64,000 bases of DNA from Nemophila menziesii (GCA_029959085.1 JARWIR010000027.1:7378001-7442000); one strand, 5' to 3'; counted from the stretch's first letter, positions 31,860-41,842 are shown. Translations and numbers: made by a program. Notes: generated by a model from the sequence alone, not told the origin.

Positions 31860-32265
31860 AAGGCGGAACGTATTCTTTGATTTGATATGGTAAAACTGAG
31901 ATAATATAACTCTATGAGACATGGGAGTGGATGATTGTTTGGTTGTTCTTTATCTGATATTCTATATAACAAACTTATATGAATCAGTTAAATAGATGAT
32001 ATTATAAGTGAGAAAGTTGTTTTGTGATTGGATTTTTATTGTATGAATACATAGTTCAATCGTGAGATATCCAACACGTGTGAGGGAGATAGGAATTTTG
32101 GTAGGTGGATTAAGGGGTTGGGTTAATGTATATTTTTAGTGAATTTTACCATGTCCTTAAACTATATGAAATACCCTCTATTTATCACAAAACAAGTAAA
32201 AGATTAAAAATAAAATAGATGGTTACTATATTTGTTCAGTGTCTTCAGGAACGGGTTTTACCTAG
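31860..32265 (+). other. 3' end of putative Helitron B
   Basis: AT-rich non-coding DNA ending with AGTGTCTTCAGGAACGGGT, TTTACCTAG. The last 27 bases nearly match the terminus of element A at 12455-12481. The hairpin is weaker here (GTGTCTTCAGGAAC). Confidence 0.5.
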
Positions 32266-32473
32266 TACTATTATAATGAGAGGTTATTGCTTAAAGTATC
32301 CTGATTAAACTCCATAATAATTTTTTAAGCCTTTAATTATTTTATTTGTATATAAGTATATTCTGATTAATTATTTATAAATAACATCCATATTCTATTT
32401 TGTTTTCTTTTTTACCCCATATAAGTAGTATACTTATTTTAAGAAAATAATAATTACTCCCATTATTTTTAGT

Positions 32474-32497
32474 CACACACACACACACACACACACA

Positions 32498-32553
<56 letters not shown>
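32474..32553. repeat. Compound microsatellite (CA)n(CT)n
   Basis: About 13 CA units run directly into about 26 CT units. Confidence 0.95.
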
Positions 32554-32556
<3 letters not shown>

Positions 32557-32653
32557 ACGATCGCCAATGTCTTCTTCTCTCTCTCGCTCTCGGTGTAACT
32601 ATCTTAGCTTCTCAACTGATCGTTTCTCTCAATCGATTGATTATTCATAGTTA

Positions 32654-32760
32654 ATTATCTCTTCTATCAATCGATTGTTTAATCACAATATATTATCTCT
32701 TCTATCAATCGCTTGTTTAATCACAATATATTATCTCTTCTATCAATCGATTGATTTACT
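32654..32760. repeat. 38-bp tandem repeat, about 2.8 copies
   Basis: Copies of a unit starting ATTATCTCTTCTATCAATCG begin at 32654, 32692 and 32730, exactly 38 bases apart. Confidence 0.88.
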
Positions 32761-32844
32761 GTAAGTATATTATTATTTCTACTCTATTTTTTCTTTTTTT
32801 TCATCTAATTTTTTATTTCATTTATTGTGTAGGTTTGTTTTAAG

Positions 32845-32910
32845 GATCAAATGTATTTTGCGATTCCTATATTACGCAAGGAGTAACAAGAGATCAAATG
32901 TATTTTGCGA
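32845..32910 (+). repeat. 19-bp direct repeat at the element F 5' junction
   Basis: GATCAAATGTATTTTGCGA occurs at 32845-32863 and again at 32892-32910, 47 bp apart. The second copy is part of genuine gag coding sequence (DQMYFA). The first sits at the point where gag homology begins, as expected for filler DNA or a template switch at a break. Confidence 0.8.
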
Positions 32911-32980
32911 ATTTTAGGTATTTCGTTATTGATGGAGCAAGTGAATGGCATGATTCTCAAGAACCTGGATTAATCACAAC

Positions 32981-35278
32981 ATGGACGCATTACAAACTGC
33001 GTTCTTCGATAGATACTACCCAACGAATATGAGATTAGACGCGCAAGTTGAATTGACTTCATTCAAACAAGATCAAGATGAGACTTTGGGTAGAAGTTTG
33101 ACAAGATTTCAGAGTTGCTTGAGAAGAGTCCCTGATCATGGCCTTACAGAAATTCAACAGATGAAGATATTTTACCGAGGACTTGATGGCTCTTCAAGAA
33201 AGGATCTAGACTTGCTTTGTGGTGGTGGATTTTTACAGGTACAACCAGTCCATGTTAAGATTATTTTGAATAGAACTGTAACAAATGAGAGGGGTTGGAA
33301 TACCGTGAAGACACCTATCCAAGGTGAAAGAGAATGTAGTGCTCTAATCGAAGAAAAATTCTCCTCATTGGAGAATAAATTGAAGAACACGTTGGAGCAG
33401 CAATTAAAACAGCTTACTCTAGCTGTTACAAACGGTCTTTCAGGTAGAAGAGCAGATGTTAATGTTACACAAGAAGTTTATGGGTGTTCTAACTGTGGTG
33501 CACAAGATCATGAATGGGAGCATTGTCAAAGTAACCCTGAAGCCGTAATGTTTATTTCCAATCGAGGGAATCATAATTCTGGTGGTCAAGGTTATCAACC
33601 AAATAGAAACCATCCGGGTTTCCAATATTCAAATCCAAACGGGGCTGCTAATCCGCAACATGCAAATCAACAACGTCCCCAAGGTAATAACTATCAGCCA
33701 AGACCGCAGAATAACTACCAAGGGGGACAGAATTATGAAAATCATGTTCAAAGACAGCCTCCCCAAGATAATTACAACGATACAATGAATCAAAAAGCCT
33801 TACCTGCTCAACCTCAAGAAGGAGCGAATGATCTTCGTAAAACTGTAGAGCAATTAATCGCGCTTCAGATCCAAAGTCAGCAAACTTCTGAGGCCGCGAT
33901 TAAAAGGTTAGAAAATCAGATAACTCAGATGGCAAAACAATTGCAACAGCGCCCACAAGGACAATTACCTAGTAATACAGAGGCTCCTGTCCAATACGAA
34001 GATTGTAATGCTATCTCACTCATAAGTGGTAAGAAGCTTCCCCCACCTCCTTTTCCAGTTATGAAGGAAAAAGAAGTTACCAATAAAGAAAAACTGGTAA
34101 AGGATGTGAAAGAGAAGAATGATGAACCTGAAGTGATAATAGTGGAGAAGAGCCCGAAAATCCCTAAAAAGAAAGATGTTATAGAAACCCGTCCTCCTCC
34201 ACCCTTCCCTTCAAGAGTTCATAAGAAAGGAGATGCAACTGAATATCAACAGTTCATGGATATGGTAAGCAAGCTCAACATTAATATACCATTCTTAGAG
34301 GCTATCAAGGGGGTACCAAAATATTTAAAATTCTTGAAAAGAGCTATCACCAATAACCGAAAATATCTCGAGAATGAAATAATTGGATTGCCAGAAGAAT
34401 GTAGCGCGATTTGTCAAAGTAAGTTACCTCCTAAGCTACTTGATCCTGGGAGTTTTACAATTCCAATTTCTATTGGTGGTGAATGGCAAGGGAGAGCTTT
34501 GTACGATTTGGGTGCGAGTATTAACCTCATGCCTAGATCGATTTTTGAAAAGTTGAAGATTGGAAATGCGAAACAAACCTCTATGGTCTTACAGATGGCT
34601 GATAGATCCCTCGTGTATCCAGAGGGACGAATAGAAGATGTCCTCGTCAAGGCAGGTACGTTAATCTTTCCCGCTGATTTTGTTATACTTGACTACGACG
34701 CGGATAGGAATGTCCCCATTTTTTTGGGAAGACCATTCCTAGCCACGGGGCATACTTTAATTGATGTAGAAAACGGACAATTGACTATGCGTATCCAAGA
34801 CGAGGAAGTGAAATTCAACGTGTTTAGGCCTATGAAGTTTCCAGATTCTAAGGACGAGTGCTTTCGGTTGGAGACCATTGATCGAGAAGAAAACGAACCA
34901 GCCAAGGTAGGGAAAATCTTAGGAAAGGAGGAGAAAAATCTAAGAAAGAAACCACCTAATGAACCTCCTCCCGATCCTAAAGAAAACCCACACCTTGATC
35001 GGGCAAAGAAGAAAGGTAAGGAACGGGCAATGCAAATTCCAAAAGAACCGAAGAAAGAAAGGAAGGAGGAAAGGATAAGAGTGGGAGATGAAGTCTCATT
35101 GAAAAGGCCTGAACCACCTCCAAAAACGCGTAAATCTAAAGGTCATTGGAATGGACTATTCACTGTAACACATATTATCTCGGAGAAACAAGTTGGAATC
35201 AAAGCCAAAGGATGCAAGTTTCAAATAGCTCACGTTGATAACCTTACTCAGTGCTGGGGAGGTTATGTTAAGAAATGA
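32981..35278 (+). CDS. Element F Gag-protease ORF fused in frame to an integrase-tail-like segment
   Basis: 765 codons without a stop. Gag core about residues 3-90 (FFDRYYPTNMRLDAQVELTS, GLDGSSRKDLDLLCGG). A CCHC-like knuckle CSNCGAQDHEWEHC is near residue 168, then an Asn/Gln-rich region and a coiled coil (ENQITQMAKQLQQ). The protease has YDLGASINLMP as active site and LGRPFLATGHTLIDV. The RT domain should follow; instead a Lys/Pro-rich linker leads to RIRVGDEVSL and HWNGLFTVTHI, resembling the C-terminal tail of Athila integrase. Upstream codons to about 32864 (SYITQGVTRDQMYFANFRYF) are gag too, but a one-base shift near 32980 separates them, so the true start is lost. Confidence 0.88.
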   Translation: MDALQTAFFDRYYPTNMRLDAQVELTSFKQDQDETLGRSLTRFQSCLRRVPDHGLTEIQQMKIFYRGLDGSSRKDLDLLCGGGFLQVQPVHVKIILNRTVTNERGWNTVKTPIQGERECSALIEEKFSSLENKLKNTLEQQLKQLTLAVTNGLSGRRADVNVTQEVYGCSNCGAQDHEWEHCQSNPEAVMFISNRGNHNSGGQGYQPNRNHPGFQYSNPNGAANPQHANQQRPQGNNYQPRPQNNYQGGQNYENHVQRQPPQDNYNDTMNQKALPAQPQEGANDLRKTVEQLIALQIQSQQTSEAAIKRLENQITQMAKQLQQRPQGQLPSNTEAPVQYEDCNAISLISGKKLPPPPFPVMKEKEVTNKEKLVKDVKEKNDEPEVIIVEKSPKIPKKKDVIETRPPPPFPSRVHKKGDATEYQQFMDMVSKLNINIPFLEAIKGVPKYLKFLKRAITNNRKYLENEIIGLPEECSAICQSKLPPKLLDPGSFTIPISIGGEWQGRALYDLGASINLMPRSIFEKLKIGNAKQTSMVLQMADRSLVYPEGRIEDVLVKAGTLIFPADFVILDYDADRNVPIFLGRPFLATGHTLIDVENGQLTMRIQDEEVKFNVFRPMKFPDSKDECFRLETIDREENEPAKVGKILGKEEKNLRKKPPNEPPPDPKENPHLDRAKKKGKERAMQIPKEPKKERKEERIRVGDEVSLKRPEPPPKTRKSKGHWNGLFTVTHIISEKQVGIKAKGCKFQIAHVDNLTQCWGGYVKK

Positions 35279-36325
35279 CGCATGAGGTAATCCGTCGAGC
35301 TTAACGACGTTAAACAAAAGCTACTTCAATTGTATATTAGTTTAAGTGCTTTTACGTCTTTTATTTTGTAGTGGTTAAGTTAGTTTTAGTGTATATTATT
35401 ACAAAGAAATGAGAAAGGTATGGTGTTTTGATGATTACAGGTACGTAAACCCATAAGTTTGGGGTTAACAGGTGTTAAACGCGAGAAAAAGCGTGTTTCG
35501 GTCATAAGATTGACCACTCGCACCGGCTAGCCGCTCATCTGACTGGCATTCCGGTCAACGAGGGTCAATTAGAGACCATTACACGCAGCTTAATAGTGCG
35601 TCGCCGAGAAATGTCGTTCGCGCCGCCGGCTAGCCGGTCATCTGACCGGCATGCCGGCCGAAGAAAAACCGAGGCCACGGGTAGAAGGCTCGTGTCTTTT
35701 GCCGAGAGGAACATTTTGTGGAGAGAAGCCCTCCGGCTAGCCGGTCAGCTGACCGGCATGCCGGCCAAAGGAAGAGAGCTGCTGTTCGCGAAAAAAAAAC
35801 GCGAGGGCTCGGAGTCTAGCCTCGGGTAATTTGCCGAGAGGTGAAAAAACCGACATGGTCTGGGACCGGCTAGCCGGCCATCTGGCCGGTATACTGGCCC
35901 GACCAGCGGGAATTTTCCCAAAACCCTAATAAAAACCCTATTCTTTCTTTTAACCTAGCCTTCTCCATAAGATATCATTATGCACGACTCCTAACCCATT
36001 ATATACCTGCTATTCATCATCAAAATACCAAGACACATCAAATCCTTCTCTCTAAACAACTCATAACATATAATCATCATCAAATCCTTCCACCAAACAC
36101 CAAAATCCTTCACTTCTCTTTCATCAAAGCTTCACTCTCACCCATTAAACCTCATCTTCTCCCTTAGAAATTCATTACCCATCTCAGAAAACACCTCATA
36201 CCATCTTCCTATATCCTCAAAACATCAAAGTTCAAAACTTTTTCTCTAGTGCTGGTTCGTATACGTTTCCCTAACTTTCTCATTTAGTAGTGTATAGTAG
36301 TTTATTTGCTTTATCGAGTCTTTTC
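35279..36325 (+). other. Element F region between the gag-pro ORF and the hairpin
   Basis: It starts with a conserved GTAATCCGTCGAGCTTAACG block, also present after the coding part of G and, diverged, of D. A PPT-like motif lies at 35455-35465, and then the palindrome cluster. ORF3, present at this position in G, is deleted. A 77-codon frame at 35596-35829 is only a by-product of the repeats. Confidence 0.7.
35523..35899. repeat. GC-rich palindrome cluster in element F, four units
   Basis: Four about 34-bp units (35523, 35625, 35733 and 35866 onwards) consist of CCGGCTAGCCGG, then GGTCATCTGACC, then CCGGCATGCCGG. Each is nested palindromes. Spacing is 102-133 bp, and the interspersed sequence also partly repeats (GCCGAGAGG). 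The position is equivalent to the clusters in D and G but the sequence differs. Confidence 0.88.
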
Positions 36326-36345
36326 GAGTCGTGGGGACACAACTC
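36326..36345 (+). other. Conserved hairpin in element F (one mismatch)
   Basis: GAGTCGTG, loop GGGA, CACAACTC: the same hairpin as in D and G but with one stem base changed. It is followed by GAGTTTGGGGTGGGG and TTCGTTGCCTCATCCC, also conserved. Confidence 0.72.
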
Positions 36346-37701
36346 ATTTTTGAGTTTGGGGTGGGGTTCGTTGCCTCATCCCAATTTTTATGTGTTATTT
36401 GTTTTATTTGCTTTCAATAAATTAATATTAGGGTTGCGTTTGACTGTAGAGAATTTTAAATGTCCCCCATTAAGCAAACTTTTTATGAATTTATGATAGA
36501 AAATAGTAGACTTTAGGAGTTAGTATAAAACGCATTTAGATTGCATGCAAACATAGGTAATTAATAGGTGGAATTAATAAACAATGCAGAAGAAGTAAAC
36601 TTGTACTTAAGGAAAATGTTTGGTGTGTAGAACGCGAGATCCAAAGTGATAGAGAACCCACTTAGGTATGAACTAGAGGCAAGCTATGTGAATAGGAAGA
36701 TGATAGAGGCAGTTCTTTGTTAGCCCTTTGAGCCTTTTTAGCCTTCTTTCCCTTAATATAATATTATCCGTCTTAGCCCCATTTTTAGCCTTTAAGCCTT
36801 CTTTTGTAGCCATAATATAAGACCATATCCCTTTAGATTATTAGGCATTACCATATGACCCACACTTGAATCACAATCCTGAGACTTCATGTCTTGAGCT
36901 TGAGTTTGGGGTGGTGGGTTTCATTATTGGGAGATTACATTGGGAGGGAATTTGTATGCGTTTGTATTTATGTGCAATTGTTGATGATATATATTGTAAC
37001 CCTTTGCTGGGGTAATAGTGAATAAAAAAGAAGTTACGAGCTAAAGTTATGAAAAGGTATAACTTATAAAAAATAGCATGATAAGGGAGTCATAGCTATA
37101 CAAAAAAATGAATAAATGATTTAAAAAGAATAGATTTTCGGACCGGCAAAGTGGAATTTTAGAAATCATCTTTAGTGCTTATTGGGTAATTTTGGGGACG
37201 CTACATTTAGTGCGTCAAATGGGTTGAGTGAGAACGATATACGAGTGTAAACTCAAGCTCAAGGACAGTTTGTTGATGGTAAGTGAGGAGAGAGCCAAAA
37301 GCTCAATTCAAATTTACCAAATATACATTCCATACCGTCCCTAAGCCTATGCTATATCCATAAAGTCCTCGTGATTCCTAGTTATATAGTGGATTTTTAA
37401 TTCAACTAATAGGGAGTATGCTAAGTGGAGCGTTCAAAGTTAGTAAGGATTGATGAACACACTATAGCCATCATCTTGAGATAAGTACAAGTGTAATCTT
37501 CTAGCATTGTGAAGTTAATTTTTAATTAATTATTTGTGTTTGATTTTGCATGACATTTGTATGTGTATATTAATTCCTAGGTTCATACTATATGAGATTT
37601 GTGTTAAGTTATGCTTTGGGTGTTATTCATTAGACTCTACCTTTTTGTGTATCACCTTGAACCCTTGTTTTTATTTTCCTTTGTCCGGACGACAAAGGTT
37701 T
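36346..37701 (+). other. Element F conserved 3' non-coding module
   Basis: No ORF is supported. It contains PPT-like motifs at 36352-36362 and 36902-36912 and the blocks shared with D and G (for example GGTAAGTGAGGAGAGAGCC near 37279). Confidence 0.8.
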
Positions 37702-37712
37702 AAGTTTGGGGT
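37702..37712 (+). promoter_or_regulatory. Element F polypurine tract
   Basis: AAGTTTGGGGT lies two bases before the TGATGTC start of LTR-B, at the PPT position. Confidence 0.78.
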
Positions 37713-37714
37713 CT

Positions 37715-39299
37715 TGATGTCTCCCTTTTTGTTCTAATTATATGCCCTTAGGAGACATCAAATTAAGTGATTATTTGACTTATTTACTAGACTTGTAAGC
37801 TTATTTGGTCATATTACGATTTCTTCTCTTGCATTTGGATTATTTGTGTTTTAGAGCTTTTATGCGTTATTTCGTTTATTTTTAGTGTAAAGTTCTTAGG
37901 TTTATGATTTGATGGAATATCAAGACAAAGAGAAGAAACGGGAAATAAAGTCTTGGATGGAGCGTGGAAGTCAAAGGCGAGAATAATTGATTCGAAGAAG
38001 TAATTAGTGGAGAATGAAATCTGGAATTCTGTCACAAATCATTGTTTTCGAGCATCTTAGCCACTGATTCAGCCTTGGAGCATAAAATGAGGTAGCTAGA
38101 TCTTGAAGTTAGGGAGATTTTCCAAGTTGAACGAAGTGATTCCGAGTCCGGACGCAAAAGTTACAGCTGTTTTAGTAACAGATGGTCACCAGTGACGGGA
38201 TTTTATTAAATGGTTTAGGCTTTTATTCCAATTAACCTAAACCCTAATTTATATAGCCCAATCCGTTTTCCCACTATAAATAGGCCTTTAACCTCAGTTT
38301 TTAGATAGACAATTCATATTATAGAAGAGGCAACACTTAGCAGAAGTCAGAGAAGCAAAAAGGAGAGAGAAAGCTGGAGCTGGAGAAATCCTTCTTCAAC
38401 AACTGCAATCCTCAACCCTTTAATTAGGTTTTTCTATTTCTGTAATTCATTATGAACCTCTTTTAATTTATTTCAGTTATTTTAAACATTAGTATGAGCT
38501 AAATTCTTTAAGTACTTGATGAACACATTTATGGGTTGAACCCTATTTATTTAGTTTAGTGTTTTCAATTTAGGGATTGTATGATTTAATTCGAATTGGG
38601 TAGTTAATCAATTTCTATTATTTTGAGCTTATTGACTATTAGTGACATAATTAACCAGTAATAGGATTTAGAATCTAGGCTATTCCATATAGTGGCGTAT
38701 GGATCACCTTGACGAGGGGTTTAGGTACGGAAATAGATAATAGATGTAAGATAAAAGTTATTGATCCTGACGGACTTAATTAATCTTATAGCCAATTGGG
38801 TAAAAAGTGATAATCATTCAAAGGTAGATTATGATCGCCCTGACGGGGTTTGTATTACCCTAGAATAGCTTCTAAGTCCACCCTGACGGGGGTTAGAAGA
38901 GTAATGAATCCCGACTATTGTTAATTACCAATTTGACCCTTAAACGAAGCACTAGTTAAATAGATTTAGGCGAAACCCTTGCGTGAGTCAAGTACTACCT
39001 CTCATATTTGCGTCCAACCTTTTATTTACGTATTTGCATTTTAATTCTTGCGTTAATTTAGTATTTTAATTTAATTGTGTCTTAGTACTTAATCCAAAAA
39101 CCAAAACAAATATTTATATCATTTATTTTCCGCATTACATAACAATTATCTACACTTATTACATAACATCTAAAGTCATACCTAATCCGTCCCTAAGATT
39201 GAAATCCCGTTTACCGGATATTACTTGGACGACCCGTACACTTGTCGTACGTGTCTTGCCTTTTTAGGTGTGTTTATTTAGAACACACAAGAGACACCA
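37715..39299 (+). repeat. Element F 3' LTR (LTR-B, 1585 bp)
   Basis: TGATGTCTCCC...GACACCA, TATA box at 38275-38283. It is preceded by the PPT and followed by ATTAT (39300-39304). It is the partner of solo LTR-A. Confidence 0.92.
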
Positions 39300-39304
39300 A
39301 TTAT

Positions 39305-39961
39305 CTTAATTCTTTTGTAGGTATACTGAATTCAGTCAAATTACCTTCGTCACTTTCAAGGATCCACAAGATGCCGAAACTGCATTTCTTCTCTCGGTAA
39401 AGTTAATTCTTAATATTCTTTTGACACAAGGGCCATTGATATTCTCAATCCAGATTACCAGCTTCCCATTTCTGAGCTTTCTCTTCCTCCAACGGAAAGC
39501 GCCATCTTCGGTGGTGGACCTGGTGGTGTAGCGGCGACTTTCCGAAAAGCCTAGGATGAAGTAAGTAGTATGCTATCGAAAGGATTTGTTTCGGGAAAAT
39601 ATGTGATTAAAAAAGCAAAATATTTCGATGAAAAACATCAATCAACTTCCACAACAAGTGAAAAAATGGCTGGTTTGACCGAGGAGATAAGTATAGAGAC
39701 CTCGATTGTGAAGGAAAAAATGAAGTGGATCAAAAGTTTCAAGCATCGGAGAAAGCTAAATCAGCTTTTGCAGCTGCTGAACCTTAAGTTAGTTATGTTG
39801 GTTCTACGACTATGAAGAATCTCTATGTTTTTACTTCGACTAGCTAGGTAACTAATGCGTTAAACAAAGTTACAGAGTAAGGTGAAAAGAGTGAAGAAAA
39901 AGTTGTGAGTTTTGAAGATAAAGAGATTAGAGATATAGCGGTTGATGATGATTCCGTTAAA
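39305..39961 (+). pseudogene. BPA1-like gene fragment, copy B
   Basis: The same sequence as 31145-31801 downstream of the same LTR and ATTAT. It reads SQITFVTFKDPQDAETAFLL, EDEVSSMLSKGFVSGK and AKYFDEKHQ. The stop that replaces Arg in copy A is absent here, but other breaks remain. It ends abruptly at 39961, where LINE-3 sequence begins, while copy A continues. Confidence 0.72.
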
Positions 39962-40705
39962 GGGTCATATATTTCCTTCAATACATATAGATGGTATCTT
40001 TGAAAGGGTGTCATCACGAAGAGCAAGCAATATTCCTTTAATATTTCCTTCTCTACATTGAAAATTAATTGACCCGACCAATCCTTCTGTCATAAGTGAG
40101 AAGAGAATTGGAGAGAGAGGGTCTTCATGTCTGATTCCTTAATGCAGATACAACTTTGTCAATCTGTCTCCATTAAATTTAATTTGAAAGCAGGCCATGA
40201 GATACAATTGTGAATCCATTCCGTTCATTTTATACAGAGTGCAAGCTTGTTAAGTATTGTGAAAAGGAAATTCCAGTTGACTAGATCATATTATTTAGCC
40301 ATATTAAGTTTTACCACATCATAATATTTCTTAGACGTCCTTTTCTTTTCATGTAATTTGTCACTTCTTGGGAAATAAGAATGTTATCTAGAATACATCT
40401 TCCTTTAATTAACGTGGATTGGGTAGGTGAAATAATTTCATTCATATATGGTTGGAGTCTCAAAGCAAGAATTTTGGGAATAATTTTGTAGATGAAATTA
40501 ACACAAGAGATTAGGCAAAAATATTTGTCACCTTCTTGGGATTCACCCTTCGGAATGAGAGTAATGAGAGTGTCATTAATCTTCTGAAGCGAAATATTAT
40601 TATTGAAAAACTCTAGGACGAGAGAATAAATATCTTCTTTAAGAATGTTTCGAAATTCCTAGTATAAATACCCAGGGAGACCATCTAGTCCCGGGGCTTA
40701 TGATC
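39962..40705 (-). pseudogene. LINE-3 reverse transcriptase fragment
   Basis: Minus-strand translation gives APGLDGLPGYLY, KINDTLITLIPKGESQEG, FIYKIIPKILALRLQPYM, STLIKGRCILDNILISQEV and GIRHEDPLSPILFSLMTEGL, which are successive LINE RT blocks. Frameshifts and stops separate some of them. The FADD block would lie past the 39962 break and is missing. Confidence 0.78.
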
Positions 40706-40713
40706 TTGGTAGG

Positions 40714-41466
40714 TAGGGGTGAGCATGGTTCGGTTCGTCTCGATTTTTGGCCAAAACCGGAACCGAACCAAATATTTTGGTTTTTTATAATCTAATAACC
40801 GAACCGGGTGGTTCGCATTTGGTTACACATTCGGTTTTTTGTTTCAAATTGATTCGTTTCGGTTCGGTTTTTGTTCGCTTCGAATTTAGATGCTTGGTCA
40901 AAAATATTTTCATCCCATTTCTTGAATTACATTGTCCAATAGAGACTAATATTCCAATACAATTATGCTACTATTATTTGTCCATATGGGCAGATTAATA
41001 TATTAATCAAATAAAAACCTATAATCTAACAATACTTATCTTAATTTACAATACTACATAAATTTATAAAATTAAATCTATTACATCATGATTTATAAAA
41101 TCAATCAAGTAATGGACACTTATAATTTTAAGTCATATGAAAAAAATTCTCACTCATAGCACCATCGAATAGTAAAAGCTGTAAAACTAAAATTTCACGT
41201 AGATGATAAATTTTCACCAAAAGTTTCTCCTACATAATTCTTATAAAAAAGTTCACACATTCCCTATTTTTGTCCTTTGTTAGTCTGGTTTTTGTTTGTT
41301 TTTTTGGTTCGGTTTTTGCGTAATAAACCGAACCGAACCAAAAAAAATCGGATTTTGAAAAAGTTAAACCCAAACCATTTGCTTTTTCGGTTTTTGGTTT
41401 TTTTGGTTCGGTTTTTATGGTTTTTTGGTTCGGTTTGGTTTTCTGGTTCTCATTTGCTCAGCTCTA
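40714..41466. mobile_element. Non-autonomous hAT-like element (about 753 bp)
   Basis: Left end TAGGGGTGAGCA and right end TGCTCAGCTCTA are imperfect inverted repeats (10 of 12 match). An 8-bp imperfect duplication flanks it: TTGGTAGG (40706-40713) and TTGGCAAG (41467-41474). The interior has many GGTTCGGTT motifs and no transposase. It splits the LINE-3 RT, whose reading resumes on both sides. hAT superfamily assignment rests on the 8-bp duplication length and the GGGTGAGCA end. Confidence 0.75.
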
Positions 41467-41569
41467 TTGGCAAGCTAAACACCTCAATTCTAAATTCCTC
41501 CATATCTAGAAACCTGTGAGGATAATATTTAAGGAATTTGTGAGTTTTCAAGGGGAGATATTAGCAACT

Positions 41570-41842
41570 TCATCCATATAGTCGACAAGTTTTTTTAATA
41601 AAAATCTTCATAATAATCAATGAACAGATTGTGGAGTCGTTTTTGATATTCGGTCCAGTTATCTTTCTTGTCCTTAGGCAACGAACGAGATTAATGATTC
41701 TTATCATGAAAGTCATGGCGTAGAAGAATCTAGAATTTCTATCACCTTTTTGTATCGATATATTTCTAGCTCTGTCTGCCCAAAAGGTTTTGTCGTTGCT
41801 CCAAAGATCATATAAATCCTTTGTAATGTCTATTGCCAACAT
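41570..41842 (-). pseudogene. LINE-3 ORF2 linker between endonuclease and RT
   Basis: It reads DKTFWADRARNISIQKGDRN and SRFFYAMTF, matching the plant L1 linker seen in LINE-2 as EDFWANRSRVLWLKKGDKNT. A frameshift separates it from neighbouring parts. Confidence 0.75.

Larger units (their letters stand above)
12482..32265 (+). mobile_element. Putative gene-capturing Helitron (element B), interrupted by four nested insertions
   Basis: The left end TCTATATTATAAAGTAAGG fits the plant Helitron 5' pattern (TC followed by an AT-rich run). The right end CTAG (32262-32265) follows the same terminal sequence as element A. Removing element D, the SINE, LINE-2 and the solo LTR leaves about 4 kb, which includes the BPA1-like exons. 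No Rep/helicase ORF is seen, so it would be non-autonomous. There is no inverted repeat or target duplication, as expected for Helitrons but also meaning the borders rest on short motifs only. Confidence 0.45.
32266..32844 (+). other. Third Helitron-like start (element C), microsatellite and tandem repeats
   Basis: Immediately after CTAG the sequence reads TACTATTATAATGAGAGG, close to a Helitron 5' end but lacking the canonical TC. It then holds a (CA)n tract (about 32474-32500), a (CT)n tract (32501-32553) and a 38-bp tandem repeat (32654-32760), followed by an intron-like GTAAG to TTGTGTAG segment. This resembles the 5' UTR of a captured gene. No coding exon is recognised. Confidence 0.4.
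32845..39299 (+). mobile_element. Element F: Athila-derived gag-pro element, 5' truncated, 3' LTR present
   Basis: The internal region starts abruptly inside gag (compare 57367 of element G), runs through a 765-codon gag-pro ORF, a 3' non-coding module shared with D and G, a PPT (37702-37712) and LTR-B (37715-39299), followed by ATTAT. There is no 5' LTR or primer-binding site next to gag. RT, RNase H, most of integrase and ORF3 are absent. It resembles described TR-GAG type non-autonomous elements, which retain gag only. Confidence 0.85.

Noticed and set aside
35596..35829. 77-codon ORF in element F
   Set aside because: Lies wholly in the palindrome cluster; Arg/Gly-rich by-product.
35523..35899. 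Repeats with about 100-bp spacing that could suggest a CRISPR array
   Set aside because: Only four diverged units, irregular spacing, similar spacer sequences, inside a plant retrotransposon; no cas genes.
29553..39299. LTR-A and LTR-B as the two LTRs of one simple element
   Set aside because: No PBS follows LTR-A, it has its own ATTAT on both sides, and BPA1-like sequence plus a Helitron-like end lie between it and gag.
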